Positions 12,621-24,797 of a stretch of DNA of 64,000 nucleotides are shown one piece after another. Where the stretch lies: NCBI GenBank assembly GCA_019925095.2, contig CM034392.1:16401387-16465386 (forward strand), in the 5' to 3' direction. This DNA is from Dendrolimus kikuchii (taxonomy: Eukaryota; Arthropoda; Insecta; Lepidoptera; Lasiocampidae). The position numbers and the translations under genes were made by a program. The notes beneath the pieces are model-generated. The model had not been told where the DNA came from. It did not search any database and was given only the letters and a program-made list of their open reading frames with translations. The stretch's first letter is position 1. Every line of letters starts with the position of its first letter.

Positions 12621-14557
12621 ATAGGAGGATGAGAAAGTTGGGATAGAAACAGCGGAAATTGGACCATCGGGACAAAAATATTAAGCATTATTGTTGAGAA
12701 CTTTTTAGTTCATCACAGGCTGATTTGTATTAAATATAGAATTGTCTGTTTACAACTGGCTGTGTCAGTAAAAACTGTATTGCAAACAATTAACAATTAT
12801 ATTCTCTCTGTACAAACAACTCGTTTCTCTCCCATCTTACATCTATTCCACCAAAAATTATGTTGAAAACAACATTTCAAAAGAAAATATAGCAGTAAAA
12901 TAGCTTATGGTTAAAATTCCACTACTCGCTTTACCTTGAATGGATTAAGGTGTTCTATATTTGCATATTCTTATCAGAGCAAATATAAGAACACCACAAC
13001 ACGTTTATCGCGAAATACGGATTTCATAACTTGCCACCGTAATATCATATTTTATTCTTTTTATGGTCATGTTATTGCACAGTTGGACAACGTTACCTTT
13101 AATGCAATTAAACAGAAACACGTCACAGCGCTTAACTTTCGGTACGACTACCATCCGATGTTTTGATGACATTGATTATCTTCCCACGTAATGCACCGGT
13201 GAAGGGTAAATTGGCGTGGGAAACCTGATCTATAGTAAGTTTTTTAATTGCAGAGACCAAATTGACAATAGGGTATTTGATAGTCATATGCACTTTTTAC
13301 CATCTTATAAAATGTCACAGTAGGTTGTGTGCATCCATATACAGCAGATTGTGTATGGATGTACACAACCGCTCTCAGTAAAAAATAGTCTGAATTTGCG
13401 ATGGTAGACCTCTTCATATTAATATCAAGAATTAAAATTCTCATAATAACCTTTTTTTGGCACCCCAAATAATATTTTCGATATATTAAAAATAAATAAG
13501 TCTACTTACTACTACTATAAGTCCTGTCTAATATGCACGCGCCTAAGCAGAGCGTGCGCAATATAAATTTTTAAGCAGGCCTCTGTGGCCAAATCCGAAA
13601 CTATAAGATATAACGAAATATACTCAAAGCATTCTCAGGGCGACTTTGACGAAAACTAAAGCGGTATCATAAGATTTATGAAAAATCAATTAATCTATAA
13701 CAACCACGACTCATATCGGCTGATTTTGAAGAAAACACACATCGCGCACACACACACACACACACACACAGTGCATTATTATACCAATCCATAGTGCAGC
13801 TTATAAGGATAATTGTCTGTAAAGGGATGTCTAAAATCAAACTAAGGGAAAGGGTTGATTTTTTCATAAAGTTATTCAAAATAACCTAGTCTGCCATTAA
13901 GAAACAATTATAGTAATTATGTAACAAGTAAAAAGAGAATCCCTATTCACGTGTAGAAAAACTAGATAAATTAATGTTATCGCATCGTAAATATGTAATT
14001 ATATTTACCTACTACACATGTCTATAGACTGTATTACTCATTTCAACAATTCTTGTGTTCTATAGGACGCATATATCACATGAATTTAATTTACGACGTA
14101 ATAAAAGGCAACGGGCCTGTCGCATGCGGTTCTATTTCAGTTTTTATTTTTTTACATGACACGTTTCAAATCTGCAACTAGTTACAAATTTAAATCTGGT
14201 GCGGAGTTAATCCCGTGGTGCGCTCACTTTTATGCAGTGCAATTGTTACAAATTTTGCGGGATAAAAATCGCATCAAAATATTCGTAGTGCAGTCACGGC
14301 CTAAATCTTGATAGGTTTGATTTTTCTAATGCGTCGTCGTAGAAATAATTTGAATAGTCGTATGCTAATTTGCATATGACGATTACGATTTTGCAAGGCG
14401 TTCCATTTTTAATAGATTAATTTAAAAATATGTAAAATGTATGTTTAAATAACAAAAGTATCGGTTTTTAGTCTTTTTTTGTGTATAGCATTTTATAAAA
14501 AATAGACACAAGAACTACTTGGCCTTGAGTACAAATGTACAATAGTATTTAGGATTT
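12621..14557. other. AT-rich non-coding DNA with hairpin and CA repeat
   Basis: No gene supported. It contains an imperfect hairpin (13323-13339 against 13354-13370, arm beginning GGTTGTGT) and a short (CA)n run at about 13747-13770. A minus-strand ORF across the CA run is a repeat artefact. Confidence 0.5.
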
Positions 14558-15315
14558 TTTAACCGACTTCACAAAGGAAGTTCTCAATTGGACTCTATTT
14601 TTTTGTGTTTGCCACGCGATTGATCCGTTAATTATGGATCGATTGTCAAAACTATTTTTTATTCGAAAGAGTATACTCCTGAGGTGGTCCCATAGTCGCC
14701 AAGTCAGGACCTGTTGTGTGGATTTCAGGGAAATCGAGAGCAATCCTCAAATATTATAGACACGTAGAACGTGGTTCATATTTATTTTTCTAAAACTGTT
14801 CTAGTATTTGCGTAACTACAAATAACAAATTATTTTTTAACAAAAATGTATGTGTGCAGTTCACATGCAGTAGAAGTAACCGAAGTGTGAAAAGGGGTGG
14901 GAGGGATTCTAAATTTCGTGACATCATATTTCATATATTATATCGTTATTATGTATTTAAGCTTTAAAACACGAAATTTGAAGTATTATCGAAAAACTTC
15001 AAAACATTTCTAACACTATCTGTATGAGCCTATTATATAGCATAATGTTTAAACTATTAAATAAGTATAATGTATGCTACCTCATTCTCTCGCAGGCGTA
15101 GTCCTATAGATTTATGTGTTTATCACTTTTTAGTGTCGCTTTTTCATTTCATCAAGTCATAACAATTCTAAAGAAGTTTTACTTCAAAAACAACCGACTA
15201 TTAACGTTACTAAAAAGCTAAAATTAATATTTTCTACTACATCTCAAAGTCGGTACCAATAAGAATAGAAAAAAAAACAATGTTTTGCCTTTCAGTTACT
15301 TATGGTGTCGGTTTG
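14558..15315. repeat. AACCGACTTC-family repeat, second copy
   Basis: Begins TTAACCGACTTCACAAAGG and runs to the AAGTCGGT and GTCGGTTT motifs near 15247-15315, resembling the element at 2788-3290 in its left part. The middle contains little that I can identify, so the true extent may be two fragments. No coding capacity seen. Confidence 0.4.
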
Positions 15316-15842
15316 CTTTTTGTTAAAAAAATTTGGCATTATATTTCGATGGGCAATTATCAGTTTCTTTCTTCTTCACTTCTTCTGTAATAACTATCAT
15401 TGCGATCGATCCCAGAAGTCGATTGTTCTAACTTTCATACTAAGTCACCTTTTAACCCTGTCTCTACTATCGCTTGACTAATTTACTATGAATATTTGTT
15501 AAGAGTGGATCCAAAACCTCATCTGCATCATAGATTGCATATGATTGATAATGTAGAGTAACGTAATCCCTGGGATAACCTAACAATTTACAACTTTATC
15601 TTACTTGACCTCGCATAAGACTGCTTACGCTGTTTGAACTGGTTTTTTCTATATTTAGCCGCAATAAAAAACCTAACTTAGTATATAGGTATAATAATAT
15701 GTCTATTCGATTTACTTTAGATGTTGGATTTCCTTCTCGAGGAAACAGAACATAGTAATATAATAAGAAATATAAAATACGGTTTGGTAAAATATCATAG
15801 GGATAACACTACATGCTTATTAAATTATTTTTTTATTTATTT
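15316..15842. other. AT-rich non-coding DNA
   Basis: No gene, RNA or recognisable repeat seen in this stretch. Confidence 0.45.
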
Positions 15843-16150
15843 TTTATTGCAGGAGTTCAGCAGACAGGCAGACGGCCCGCTAGATGGAAAGCGGTTACCA
15901 TCGCCTATGGACATTTGCAACAACAAAGGTGCTACAAATGCGCTGCTGCTCTCTTAAAGGAGATTGGAACCTGGTCACTAATGCCGGAACACAACACAAG
16001 GTTGTTATGGCGGCATACTCTAGACCAGGGGTGGTCGCCATCCAGTCGAGCAAATACTCTACCACCTGGCTGTGGGTTGTTTAGTCGCCTCTTACGACAG
16101 GCCGCCGGGCCGCAGGAAATTGTATTCTTTCTCCGTTCCTGCACGGATAA
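15843..16150 (-). mobile_element. SINE-like 300-bp repeat, copy B (full length)
   Basis: Minus-oriented copy running from TTTATTGCAGGAGTTC at the left to CGTTCCTGCACGGATA at the right, the exact complement of the starts and ends seen in copies A and D. ORFs on both strands here (15813-16169, 15932-16144) are repeated, with changes, in other copies and should not be read as genes. Confidence 0.75.
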
Positions 16151-16276
16151 AAAATTAACAGCTGAATAGAATTATTTCGGATTTTGCGACTGTTGAAAAA
16201 CTAGTTGCTGAAAAAAGCTTTAACCCGTTAAAACGTAGCGTCAGTTACAATAGTCTGTTTCAAGAGCATAGTAAAG

Positions 16277-16752
16277 CTCGATTCACACTGTGATGCCGTT
16301 CACGGTTCAATCTCTTTTCAGACGCCTTTCTCTTAAACGCCTTTCGTTCGATCAGCCCGAAAAACGCGATGAAATTTTAAACAGAAGAATGAAAAAACAA
16401 AGAATTATTTAAACCTAGAATAATATAATATAAAAATAAATTAAAAATGCACTAAAATAAAAATAACAACCAAGAAAAACGTTCTAAAACGAACAAACAG
16501 CGAATGATGTTTGAGAGTAAGCCCTCAGTTTCGGTCCGATCAAATCTGTGTACACTACTACGAGTTTATTGTTAGTTTATGTTACTTCACTCAAATATTA
16601 TTTTCAACGAAACCGGTACCGGTGTAATATCGGATCGGTACTACAATGACACGATAGTGAGAATACTCTGATTCTTTTTTGTTTAAAAATATTTTACCGG
16701 ATCGAGACCGAAATGAGATTGAACTGTGAACGGCATCATAGTGCGAATGGAG
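16277..16752. mobile_element. MITE-like element with about 36-bp terminal inverted repeats
   Basis: The left end contains TGATGCCGTTCACGGTTCAA followed by TCTC; the right end is its complement with few changes (GTTCAAT matched by ATTGAAC, GTGAACGGCATCA). Arms extend over roughly 36 bases. The 400-base interior has no ORF. This is the layout of a non-autonomous DNA transposon; superfamily cannot be decided because no clear target duplication was found. Confidence 0.65.
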
Positions 16753-17459
16753 TCTAAGACACGCCTGATTGCATGTAATTTATTTATATGTATTTAATTC
16801 ATATTTATAGAGGTTTCCACATAGCTTTTCCTACATTTCAGATATATCCAACGAATATGATTTAATTTAGCACAATACAAAATATACCTTATAAACGTTT
16901 TCTTATTTATTTATTTGGGGCAATATAGTTGAAAGCAAGAAAAGCTACTATAGAACATAGGGTACCTAAATGTTGCTTACAAGTATAACAAATAAGTTTG
17001 TCTGTTTGCTTTTGTAAACACATCTGGAGAGGGGAGACAAATGAACTGATCTTGATAAAACTTGGCATCGTGGTAACTTAAAAATATATATTATTTGTTG
17101 TGAGTTATATAGTCTCGAAGTTTTAAGAGTCAACATCGGCTATTGTTCATGTAATCATGTTTTGGTTTATTTATAACTTGAGTTAAGTTCTCCTGATGAG
17201 CGTGAAGAAAGAAAAAACATTCAGACAATCTCACTTTTATATTTGTACATTAAACAACATGGGTTTTTAGTAATATTAACTATTAGTTTAATTAGTAATA
17301 CTAATATTTACTATTAAGTTAAATAAATTAACATTATAGTCAAAGGTCCACGATCCATTTTCATACTAAGTTACGTCAACTTCATTATCAGAAATAATAA
17401 ACATTCTGTTAAATTTTTTCATTTATACGCCGAATATCAAAACATACCTAATATTATAT
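16753..17459. other. AT-rich DNA with a repeat remnant
   Basis: No gene. Around 17025-17075 the text CTGGAGAGGGGAGACAAATG followed by a 'GATCTTGATAAAACTTGGCA' phrase resembles the body of a common lepidopteran dispersed repeat, degraded. Confidence 0.4.
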
Positions 17460-17760
17460 GTAACTAGGATATACTCGCGACAACGTCCGCGCTCGACTTG
17501 AAATTCCGGGGGATTCCCGGGATAAAAGTTTCACACATTTATTGTTGGAATTCGATTTTTTTTAATCTGACCATTTTAAATCATTCCCAGAAATTTTCCC
17601 GCGGGATAAAAAGTAGCTTTTTATCCCGCGGTTTAAGTTTAAGAATTTGCTGCCGATCAGCGAAAACCGTATCGAAATCGGCCCAGTAGTGTTTACGTGA
17701 ATCACAAACAATAGAGAAGAAATCTTAAAAAATTGCATCGTGTTCTCCATCGTTTATATT
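17460..17760 (+). repeat. CCCGCG-type dispersed repeat fragment
   Basis: Carries CGCGACAACGTCCGCG near the left and GCTGCCGATCAGCGAAAACC with AAATCGGCCCAGTAGTG toward the right. The latter phrase recurs at 22750-22800. Also contains a local inverted repeat around CCGCGGGATAAAAAG...TTTATCCCGCGG (17598-17631). Non-coding. Confidence 0.55.
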
Positions 17761-17916
17761 GTGTATTATAGTTTTTTTTTAAATAATTATGTACTTATAA
17801 AAACAAAACAAATAAACTACCTATTGGACATATATTTGGTCTTTGTACATAATAAAATTGCAATCGAACCATTGCATTACATTGAAGTAATTAAAATAAT
17901 TATAATAAGTTTCCTT

Positions 17917-18095
17917 AGGGCCGATATTTCAATCGTCAGATAAAAGTTATCAGTAAAATTAATTATAACCTAACTGAATTCAAAAGTAAGAACATTCCAT
18001 TTTTTTATTCACGCAACTGTCATTTTTAATTTGGCCATGTTATATTTTATTCTATGAGCAACTTTTATCTGATAATTGAAAAATTTTCCCCAGAC
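17917..18095. mobile_element. short MITE-like element, GGGCCGAT ends
   Basis: The left end GGGCCGATATTTCAATCGTC plus AGATAAAAGTT is mirrored on the right by AACTTTTATCTGATAATTG and AAAAATTTTCCCC, an imperfect inverted repeat of about 30 bases. No coding capacity. Probable small non-autonomous DNA transposon. Confidence 0.45.
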
Positions 18096-18507
18096 CAAAA
18101 ATTTCGTCAAGACTATTTCAAGGACATTGGAAAGCACACCTATGACTTTCAATAAATAATCTCTAAGATTCCATTTTGAAATAAATGCATTCATTTTCTT
18201 GATCATAGTTAAAATTTGACATAAATGCCATACAAGTAGGCAACGTACATTTTTTTACCAATTGTAAAGTAAAAGCATAAATACAGAAACCCGATACAAC
18301 CCTGACGGATTGGCTAGTTTCATATGTAGGTTTTTGTCAAGAAATAATAATTTATTTTAATACCTAAACCAATTACGGTTTAATATTAAATGGCCACTGA
18401 CGTAACACCGAAACTCCCATCACTACCTTTTTGAGGAAAATCTTTTTCTCGGCAAAATAAACAAAAACAACTCTGAACTACTAGAATTTTTAACAAATAT
18501 GTTAAAC

Positions 18508-18748
18508 TAGCTGTGCCCGCGACGCCGTCCGCGTGGAATTTGTTTCCAAAGCCTCCCAGATTTTGAAACATTTTTCCTTGCTGCTCCGCTCCTATTGATC
18601 TTAGCGTGATGATATATACCGTATAGCCTTCCTCGATAAATGGGCTATCCAACACTGAAAGAATTTTTCAAATCAGACCAGTAGTTCCTGAGATTAGCGC
18701 GTTTAAACAAATAAACAAACTCTTCAGCTTCATAATATTAGTATAGAT
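18508..18748 (+). repeat. CCCGCG dispersed repeat, near-complete copy
   Basis: Starts AACTAGCTGTGCCCGCGACG and ends CTTCATAATATTAGTATAGA. It contains GAAAGAATTTTTCAAATCAG and CCAGTAGTTCCTGAGATTAG. The same order of motifs is seen at 62522-62770 (minus) and 62811-63006 (plus). This is a very common lepidopteran repeat type; its class (Helitron-like, SINE-like or LINE tail) cannot be decided here. Confidence 0.65.
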
Positions 18749-19892
18749 ATCAACAACAATAAATTATAAACACTTTTTTAATTAATTAAAGAACAAAAAT
18801 TCATGAAATATGATCCATGAAACAATAGTGGTACGAGTACTAATATTGCTGAATATACTTATTTTATTACGTCAAATTGACGCAATCGCTATTGTCTCGA
18901 TACTTCGCATTAAACGGTTTTACTTTGCATAAAATAACTGGTTTTTCATAAATTAAGGACAAATTATCAAAAATAATACGACTTTGTTATATTTTAGACG
19001 CAAATAATTTTTATGAGTTGGTAAATAATTTATTTCAGCGCGATGTCAATTTGACATTTTATTCTGATGATAATAGTGCGCTTTCCATAAATCCTCAATA
19101 TTTTCTAAAAAAAAAAAACACCTTATTTAAGTAGAAACACGTACTTGATAAAAACATAAATCCGATTTTATTTAGTAGTAATCTTTACGGTCTTCCATTT
19201 GAACCGATTTATATGAAATGTTATTAAAGTGCTGTGAAGACCAGGTTGAACTGGAACTGAATATAGGATCTTTAATCCCGGAATATGTTAGAGTTCTATC
19301 AAAATACGCGTGCGTAGCAGCAACTAATGTCGCCGTTTATTACTAGTTACTAACAAACTTTATCATCAATTATATTTATTTGTAAATAAGACCAAAGTAT
19401 GTCATCATTCTGATTCTGTTTAAATTTCGCACGTTATACTGGCCTTGATATATTCTGACCTCCACGATTTCAAGGTCCATGTTTTAAAACGGTAATTAGA
19501 TTTAATAGTAATTCAAATATGGAATGAGTATTTTGTAAGATCGGGCGACCCTGTATTTTAACGTGTATTCGAAAATAGTTTATAGTTTTGATGGATTATC
19601 ATCTCAAGCTTTGGTTTGGATATGAGGACCTGATGCTTAGAATAGATGCTTAAACTTATTATTACTTAACAATTTAACCCACAAAAGTTTAGTGACCACA
19701 CGCTCTCCACGAAGTCACTAGAATTTTCAGAGTTAAAAACTCTACAGATATTCATCTACGGTCTCATTAGAATGTCTGTATTAAATTTATTTCAAATCGT
19801 CTCACAACCTAGCCCCGTAATTCATCTATACGTATCTCATCTTTGATCGAAACGATGATCTCAGGATGTGCTATGACTAGGAATTTGGCACC
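18749..19892. other. AT-rich non-coding DNA
   Basis: No gene. Two short palindromes built on GTCAAATTGAC (18871) and GTCAATTTGAC (19046) are present, 170 bases apart; otherwise nothing recognisable. Confidence 0.45.
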
Positions 19893-19900
19893 CATATATC

Positions 19901-20178
19901 CAGTGATGGATTTACAATAGGAGCACTAGGGGCTAGTGTCCGGGGCAGCGAAATTCTCAAAGGTTGCAAAATTTGGAGTGTCAGCAAAAAAATATTTAAC
20001 TTCTGCTATAAAAATCAATGATTTTCAAAAACTGGGAAGTTCTTGGTTTTATGCCAAATCTAAAAAAATCAAGTTCTCGTTGGATATTTACATTTTGAAG
20101 TCTAGTTACAGTGCATAGATAATAGGGCGATATTTTTCACGGTGCCCCAGGGCGGCACTTAAGGTAAATCCGGCCTTG
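19901..20178. mobile_element. hAT-type MITE with 8-bp target duplication
   Basis: Left end CAGTGATGGATTTAC and right end (complement) CAAGGCCGGATTTAC are short inverted repeats of hAT character. Flanking 8-mers CATATATC (19893-19900) and CACATATC (20179-20186) differ at one base, matching the 8-bp target duplication of the hAT superfamily. The 278-bp body has a 60-codon ORF (19936-20118) with no transposase motif, so it is non-autonomous. Confidence 0.75.
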
Positions 20179-20385
20179 CACATATCTCGAAATATTGTGT
20201 GTCTATGTAAATGTAGCGATAACAATGAGAAAACGTTTCTTCATATTAAAAATGGAGGCCGAACCCGAAAGCTGGCTTCTAAGAAAAGTCATTTTATCGA
20301 TTTCGGTATCAAATAACTTAGCACTTAGCAGCATATTTTAACATATTTATTAAATTCTATTTTTTGACAGTAACAAAACTACCTA

Positions 20386-21687
20386 GTCCAGCCATAAGTT
20401 CTGTTACAAATGAAAATGTATTTTTTTTATGAAGTAAAGTCATATTATTAAAATTTATACCTACATATTTATTAAAATCTCAGCAAAAAATAAAAAAATA
20501 TTCTATTCGAAATGGCCACCTTTGGCTTTTATACAGACCTTTAATCTGTTTGGCCACCAATCCATGGATTTACGCACTGTTTCCAAGAGAAATTTCGCCA
20601 CTGCTTGCTCCAAAGATTTTTTAAGATACTCAATGTCGCCGTGTCGTTTAGAGCAGGCCATGTCCTCTAAAACTGACCATAATTTGAAGTCTAAAGGGTT
20701 GAGGTCTGGACTAGATGAGGGCCAGTCTTCAGCTTTTATAAAGTCCGGAACGTTGGTTTCAAGCCAGGCTTGGGTAATTCGTGCCTTGTGACCAGGTGCA
20801 GAGTCCTGATGGAAAGTCCACGGTATGTTTTTAAAAAGTGTATTGCTGAGAGGTTTCACAACATGATCCAAGATTGTATCTTGATACACTTTGGCTGAAG
20901 TTTTCACTCCTTTTTCACAAAAATGTAGTTTTGTGACTCTTTGATAAGACACGCCCCACCAAACCACTGACGCAGGATGATGACCACGTTGTACCTTTCC
21001 GACCACTTGAGTAGGATCTTTAGAACTGTGAGCGTACACTTTATCATTTTACTTATTGTAGTGTTTTTCAATCGTGAAAATTTTTTCATCGGTAAAGAGG
21101 ATATTTCGGTGCTTTTCACCTGCGTATCGCGACAGAAGGCGTTTTGATCGATCCACTCTCTTTAATTGTAAACATTGATTTAGGGAATGTCTTGTATATC
21201 GACGATAAGCACCGAGCTTCAGGTCTTGTTTTATAATACGCGACAGAGTCCTAGCGGGAATCTTCATTTCTCGCGATAAGATTTTTTGCTTCCTAATGGG
21301 GTTTCGGCGAATTCTGGCTTTAACAGCATTAACAGCCTCTGTAGTTCTAACAGCACGCGGCCGCCCCGATCTTTTCTGGTCTTCGACAGACGAAGTGTTG
21401 TTATATCTGTTGATAGTACGATATACGAACATACGGCTGATACTAAGCTTTTGAATTGTCTGGAATATGACCGACGACTCCATACCCACTTTGTGCAAGG
21501 CGATCACTGCAATCCTATGTTCTTTAACACCCCATTCCAGATTGTACTTTGCTAATGGACACGAAAAAATATGTGGAATGGCGCAAAATCGAAAGAAGTT
21601 TTAAAATAATACACGTGTTCCAAACTCAAAATAATTAAAAAGTTGAAAAAAAGCAAAGTTTTTATATAACAGTATTTATGGCTAGAC
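20386..21687 (-). mobile_element. maT-type (DD37D) mariner element, complete ends
   Basis: A 1302-bp element bounded by TA dinucleotides (20384-20385 and 21688-21689). The left inverted repeat begins GTCCAGCCATAAGTTCTGTT and the right one, read inward, GTCTAGCCATAAATACTGTT. The transposase lies between on the minus strand. Length, TA target and paired ends are all normal for mariner. Only a handful of differences between the two repeats and a single stop in the transposase suggest a fairly young copy. Confidence 0.88.
20503..21555 (-). pseudogene. mariner transposase, one in-frame stop
   Basis: Encodes a cut-and-paste transposase. An N-terminal pair of helix-turn-helix regions is visible (HKVGMESSVIFQTI and TLSRIIKQDLK, separated by the GRPRAVRTTEAV linker). 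The catalytic block follows: first Asp in LFTDEKIF, second in FHQDSAPGH, third in SPDLNPLDFKLW. Thirty-seven residues separate the second and third Asp, so the triad is DD37D, the signature of the maT group known from Bombyx and other insects. The frame is open from at least 21507 (probably a little upstream; the true ATG is not obvious, the frame staying open past 21540) to the stop at 20503, broken only by a TAA at 21049-21051 just after the first catalytic Asp. No frameshift. The terminal residues KGGHFE are typical of a complete C terminus. Confidence 0.88.
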
Positions 21688-21689
21688 TA

Positions 21690-22341
21690 GTTATGTGAAA
21701 TAAAAAAATCTCCAAGTTGTTTCTGTCGAGTCAATTTGACATATTCAACAATTGACATGTTCTAATTCATAAAATTTGTTCTATATTATGCTACTAAATC
21801 AAAAATACATTGGTATTCTCATGATCTTTGTTCATAACATCAACTTAATTATAGTAGTCCTTTAAAAAAACCGTGTAAACGATGATCTTATCACTATACT
21901 ATGATTAGTGCGCGACTTCGCGACTTGTTTTGTCAGTATTTAAAATTAAAGGGTATTTTAGCAGAGCAACGGATTTTTTAGTATGAAAATACATGAATTC
22001 CGAAGATTCCCATAAAAATCCGGGGATAGATAATGTTACTAAAGGCACACATGTGTAAATTTACCAAAGATGTCTAATAAACATAGAAACTGTCATATCA
22101 AAAGTACCGGATTATATTGTTTTAGTATCAATCCGATCCGAATCAGCTAATTTTTACGTATCATACCCACTTTAAAACACTCCAGGGAAAATTCTCGTGG
22201 GATTCCCCGGACACAAAGTATCGCATTATTTAAAAAAAAATGTACGCTATCGTTTTACTAGAAACTGTGTCGGAATAAGCTATTTTTTATGCATCCGAAC
22301 AACTTCATACTGCACCCGTTAATTTTTAATTTTTATTTTTG
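21690..22341. other. AT-rich DNA with dispersed-repeat remnants
   Basis: Between the mariner and SINE-like copy C. Phrases such as GTGCGCGACTTCGCGACTTG (21909) and TTCTCGTGGGATTCCCC (22192) resemble CCCGCG-family repeats. No gene. Confidence 0.4.
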
Positions 22342-22570
22342 TTTTATTGCAGGAGTTCAGCAGACAGGCAAACGGCCCACTTGATGGAAAGCGGTTACCA
22401 TCGCCTATGGACATTTGCTTACACCAAAGGTGCTTGCTACAAATGCGCTGCTGCTCTCTTAAGGGAGACTGGAACCTGGTCACTAATGGCAGAACACAAC
22501 TCAAGGTTGTTATGGCGACGTACTAGACCAGGGGTGGTAGCCATCCAGTCGGGCAAATGCCCTACCACCA
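22342..22570 (-). mobile_element. SINE-like repeat, copy C, 5' end missing
   Basis: Runs from TTTATTGCAGGAGTTC to GCCCTACCACC, then stops abruptly where other copies continue with GGCTGTGGGTT. The lost part corresponds to the element's 5' third. The right flank is a CCCGCG-type repeat, so one has probably interrupted the other. Confidence 0.7.
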
Positions 22571-22870
22571 ATTTCCGTGAGTTTCCCGGGTAAAAAGTAC
22601 CACACATTTTTTTACATAAAATTTACTTTCGATCAGTGAAAAAACCGCATTGAAATTCGATTTTTATTTTCTCAATCTGGTTATTTTAAATAATTTCCAG
22701 AAATAAATCAGAATTTCCAGGACGAGAAGTAGCGCAGGTTTTAAGTCCAAGAATTTGCTGCCGATCAGCGAACACCGCATCGTAATCGGCCTAGTAGTTA
22801 GTTATTACGTGAAACCCGAACAAACAGACGAGAACCCAAAAAAAAAATTGCATTGTGTTCTCCATTGTTT
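22571..22870 (+). repeat. CCCGCG-type dispersed repeat fragment
   Basis: Contains GAGTTTCCCGGGTAAAAAG, GCTGCCGATCAGCGAACACC and AATCGGCCTAGTAGT, matching the fragment at 17460-17760 in order and spacing. Non-coding. Confidence 0.55.
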
Positions 22871-23021
22871 ATATAGTCTATTTCAGTGTTTTTTTTTAAA
22901 TAGCTTCAATATACAGGATACGCCATGTTTAGAATTGTATATTATTATAAACATATACGAAAGCCTTTCCAACACGCTGTCAACTCCATAAGTGAAATTA
23001 CATGTACTGTATTTTTTTATT

Positions 23022-23092
23022 ACCTGGACTAAAATGACAGCTACGATCGATCTTTTTTTTTTATAGATCGCAGCTGTCAATTTAATCCAGGT
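23022..23092. repeat. imperfect 27-bp fold-back
   Basis: 23022-23048 (ACCTGGACTAAAATGACAGC then TACGATC) pairs with 23066-23092 at about 23 of 27 positions around a T-rich spacer. It may be a very small fold-back element or a transcribed hairpin. Confidence 0.55.
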
Positions 23093-24318
23093 GATTAACA
23101 ATTAGGGTATAGTTCGGATATATAGGTATATATTTTAAAACTACATCTTTCTATAGCTTTAGTTAATGTACTTAATTGGTAATACAATTTTGCGAAAGAG
23201 TCCATTTTAGATAGCAATATCTTCGCGAACTTCGGCATCCGATAATATCAACCAAAACAGTCGTCATATTGTGAATACTCATTATTAAGTCGGGTTATGT
23301 TCGAACAGCTTATTCGATAATATCAAGGGTTATCTAATGTTTTAATAAACGTTTGTACGAAAGGAGCAGTGTCTATTTTCGTTGGATAATAACGTCATTA
23401 TCTTTATACGTCAAAATCGCGTGATATTAGTATTATCAATAATACTAGAGTTTACCCCGCGGCCGCGCCGCGTGCGTAGCTCTTGTTTAAATAGCTGGCG
23501 TTAATACAGGTTACATTGTATTAAATTTTAATGTTAGTGCTATTTGCCCCTGGAAGATTCACTTCATTTTATATCGCAAACTATCCCATGTCCTGGGGTG
23601 AAAAGTATCTATGTCAATTTTCGATATTAAAATTACATGTATACAAAATTACAACAAAACCGATCCAGTTACTCCTAATAGTTTTTCCGTGAAAGCTATC
23701 GAGTTACTATCGCATTTTTTTATAGATGATGATTCTTATATGTATAAACTTGAGAAGTTATTGGTTTCTTATACAAACTTTCATCCCCTATTTCAACCCG
23801 TTCTAGTTTTCTTTTTATTGCAATAAAAAGTGCCTGTCTGTAAGCTACATAAATGACAGAGCTAACAGAAATGACTGAAATGATAAAAATGACAGAAATT
23901 ACAGAATGACAGAAATGACAATAATGTCATAAATCTATCCCAAAATCTATCCCTTTTCCGGAATGAAAAGTATCCTTTATTATATCGAAATCAGCCAAAT
24001 TTGCTGATGAAATGATAACATTTTGTGTATTTAGAACCTATTTATCGGGCAGTTAGCTCATAACTTTAAGTGATTAATGATTTTTATTAATTTAAAGACT
24101 GATTTTAAACTTCATATTTTAATAGGAAATAATTGTTTCGTTATTTCCCTTTTGTCTTGCTGTTGAATTGATTTTCATGAACTTTTGTAACAATATTCCC
24201 TCGGCTACAAACTCCATGTACTCTTTTACTTTGTAATAAAATCTTCCGTGGTGGTTTTGGCAGGAGCACGAAGCGTAATGATTTGCAACAGTTTTATTAT
24301 ATGTTTTTTTATTAATAT
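23093..24318. other. AT-rich DNA with repeat fragments and a tetra/hexa-nucleotide-like patch
   Basis: From 23452 to about 23960 the text resembles degraded CCCGCG-family repeat (CCCCGCGGCCGCGCCGCG at 23456, CCTGGGGTGAAAAGTATCT at 23591, GAATGAAAAGTATCC at 23961). Within it, 23852-23925 is a run of variants of ATGACAGAAATGACAG. No gene supported. Confidence 0.4.
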
Positions 24319-24793
24319 TGTTACAATTTGGGCCACCTGCATACCTGTAGACAAAGCACATTTACTACCTGCCGGCGTTTGAGCTAATAACATTGAAACT
24401 ATTTATGACTGTTTCCTTTTGTTTACTTTGTGTTTAAAATTTGTAATTCGAAAAACAGTCCATTGTGTATTGTCATCTTTTATGGCAGTCATTAGACAGG
24501 TGTGTCGAACTGATTCTAAGAAATCCGATCTACGCGGGCTGGCAGCCATATTGTATCGTCGCTGTATAAAGCAATGGCCCAATAGAGAGATCGGAGTCAA
24601 AGCGATAACACAAGCGAGGCAAGACGTGTGTACATTTAGTGACGGACTTTGCGCGTGTTATTGAATTGTGCATTACATTTGGACTTATTGCGTCCGGTTA
24701 TATTTGTACCTGTGTTATACGTGTTTGTATAGTTCTAATAAATTCTATAGTAATTCCAACGGCATTTTAATTCGAGTCCTGCAACTAGTAACA
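24319..24793 (+). mobile_element. solo LTR, 475 bp, probably Ty3/Gypsy-like
   Basis: Opens TGTTACAATTTGGGCC and closes CTAGTAACA, giving the inverted ends TGTTAC/GTAACA expected of an LTR. The same 4-mer ATAT flanks both sides (24315-24318 and 24794-24797), a target duplication of Gypsy or similar size. Inside, on the plus strand, are a TATA-like CTGTATAAAGC at about 24561 and an AATAAA at about 24739, in promoter-then-polyadenylation order. No internal retroviral sequence adjoins, so the rest was probably lost by LTR-LTR recombination. Confidence 0.65.
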
Positions 24794-24797
24794 ATAT

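Noticed and set aside
24119..24664. ORFs on both strands around the solo LTR
   Set aside because: They lie in or across LTR sequence and have no motif.
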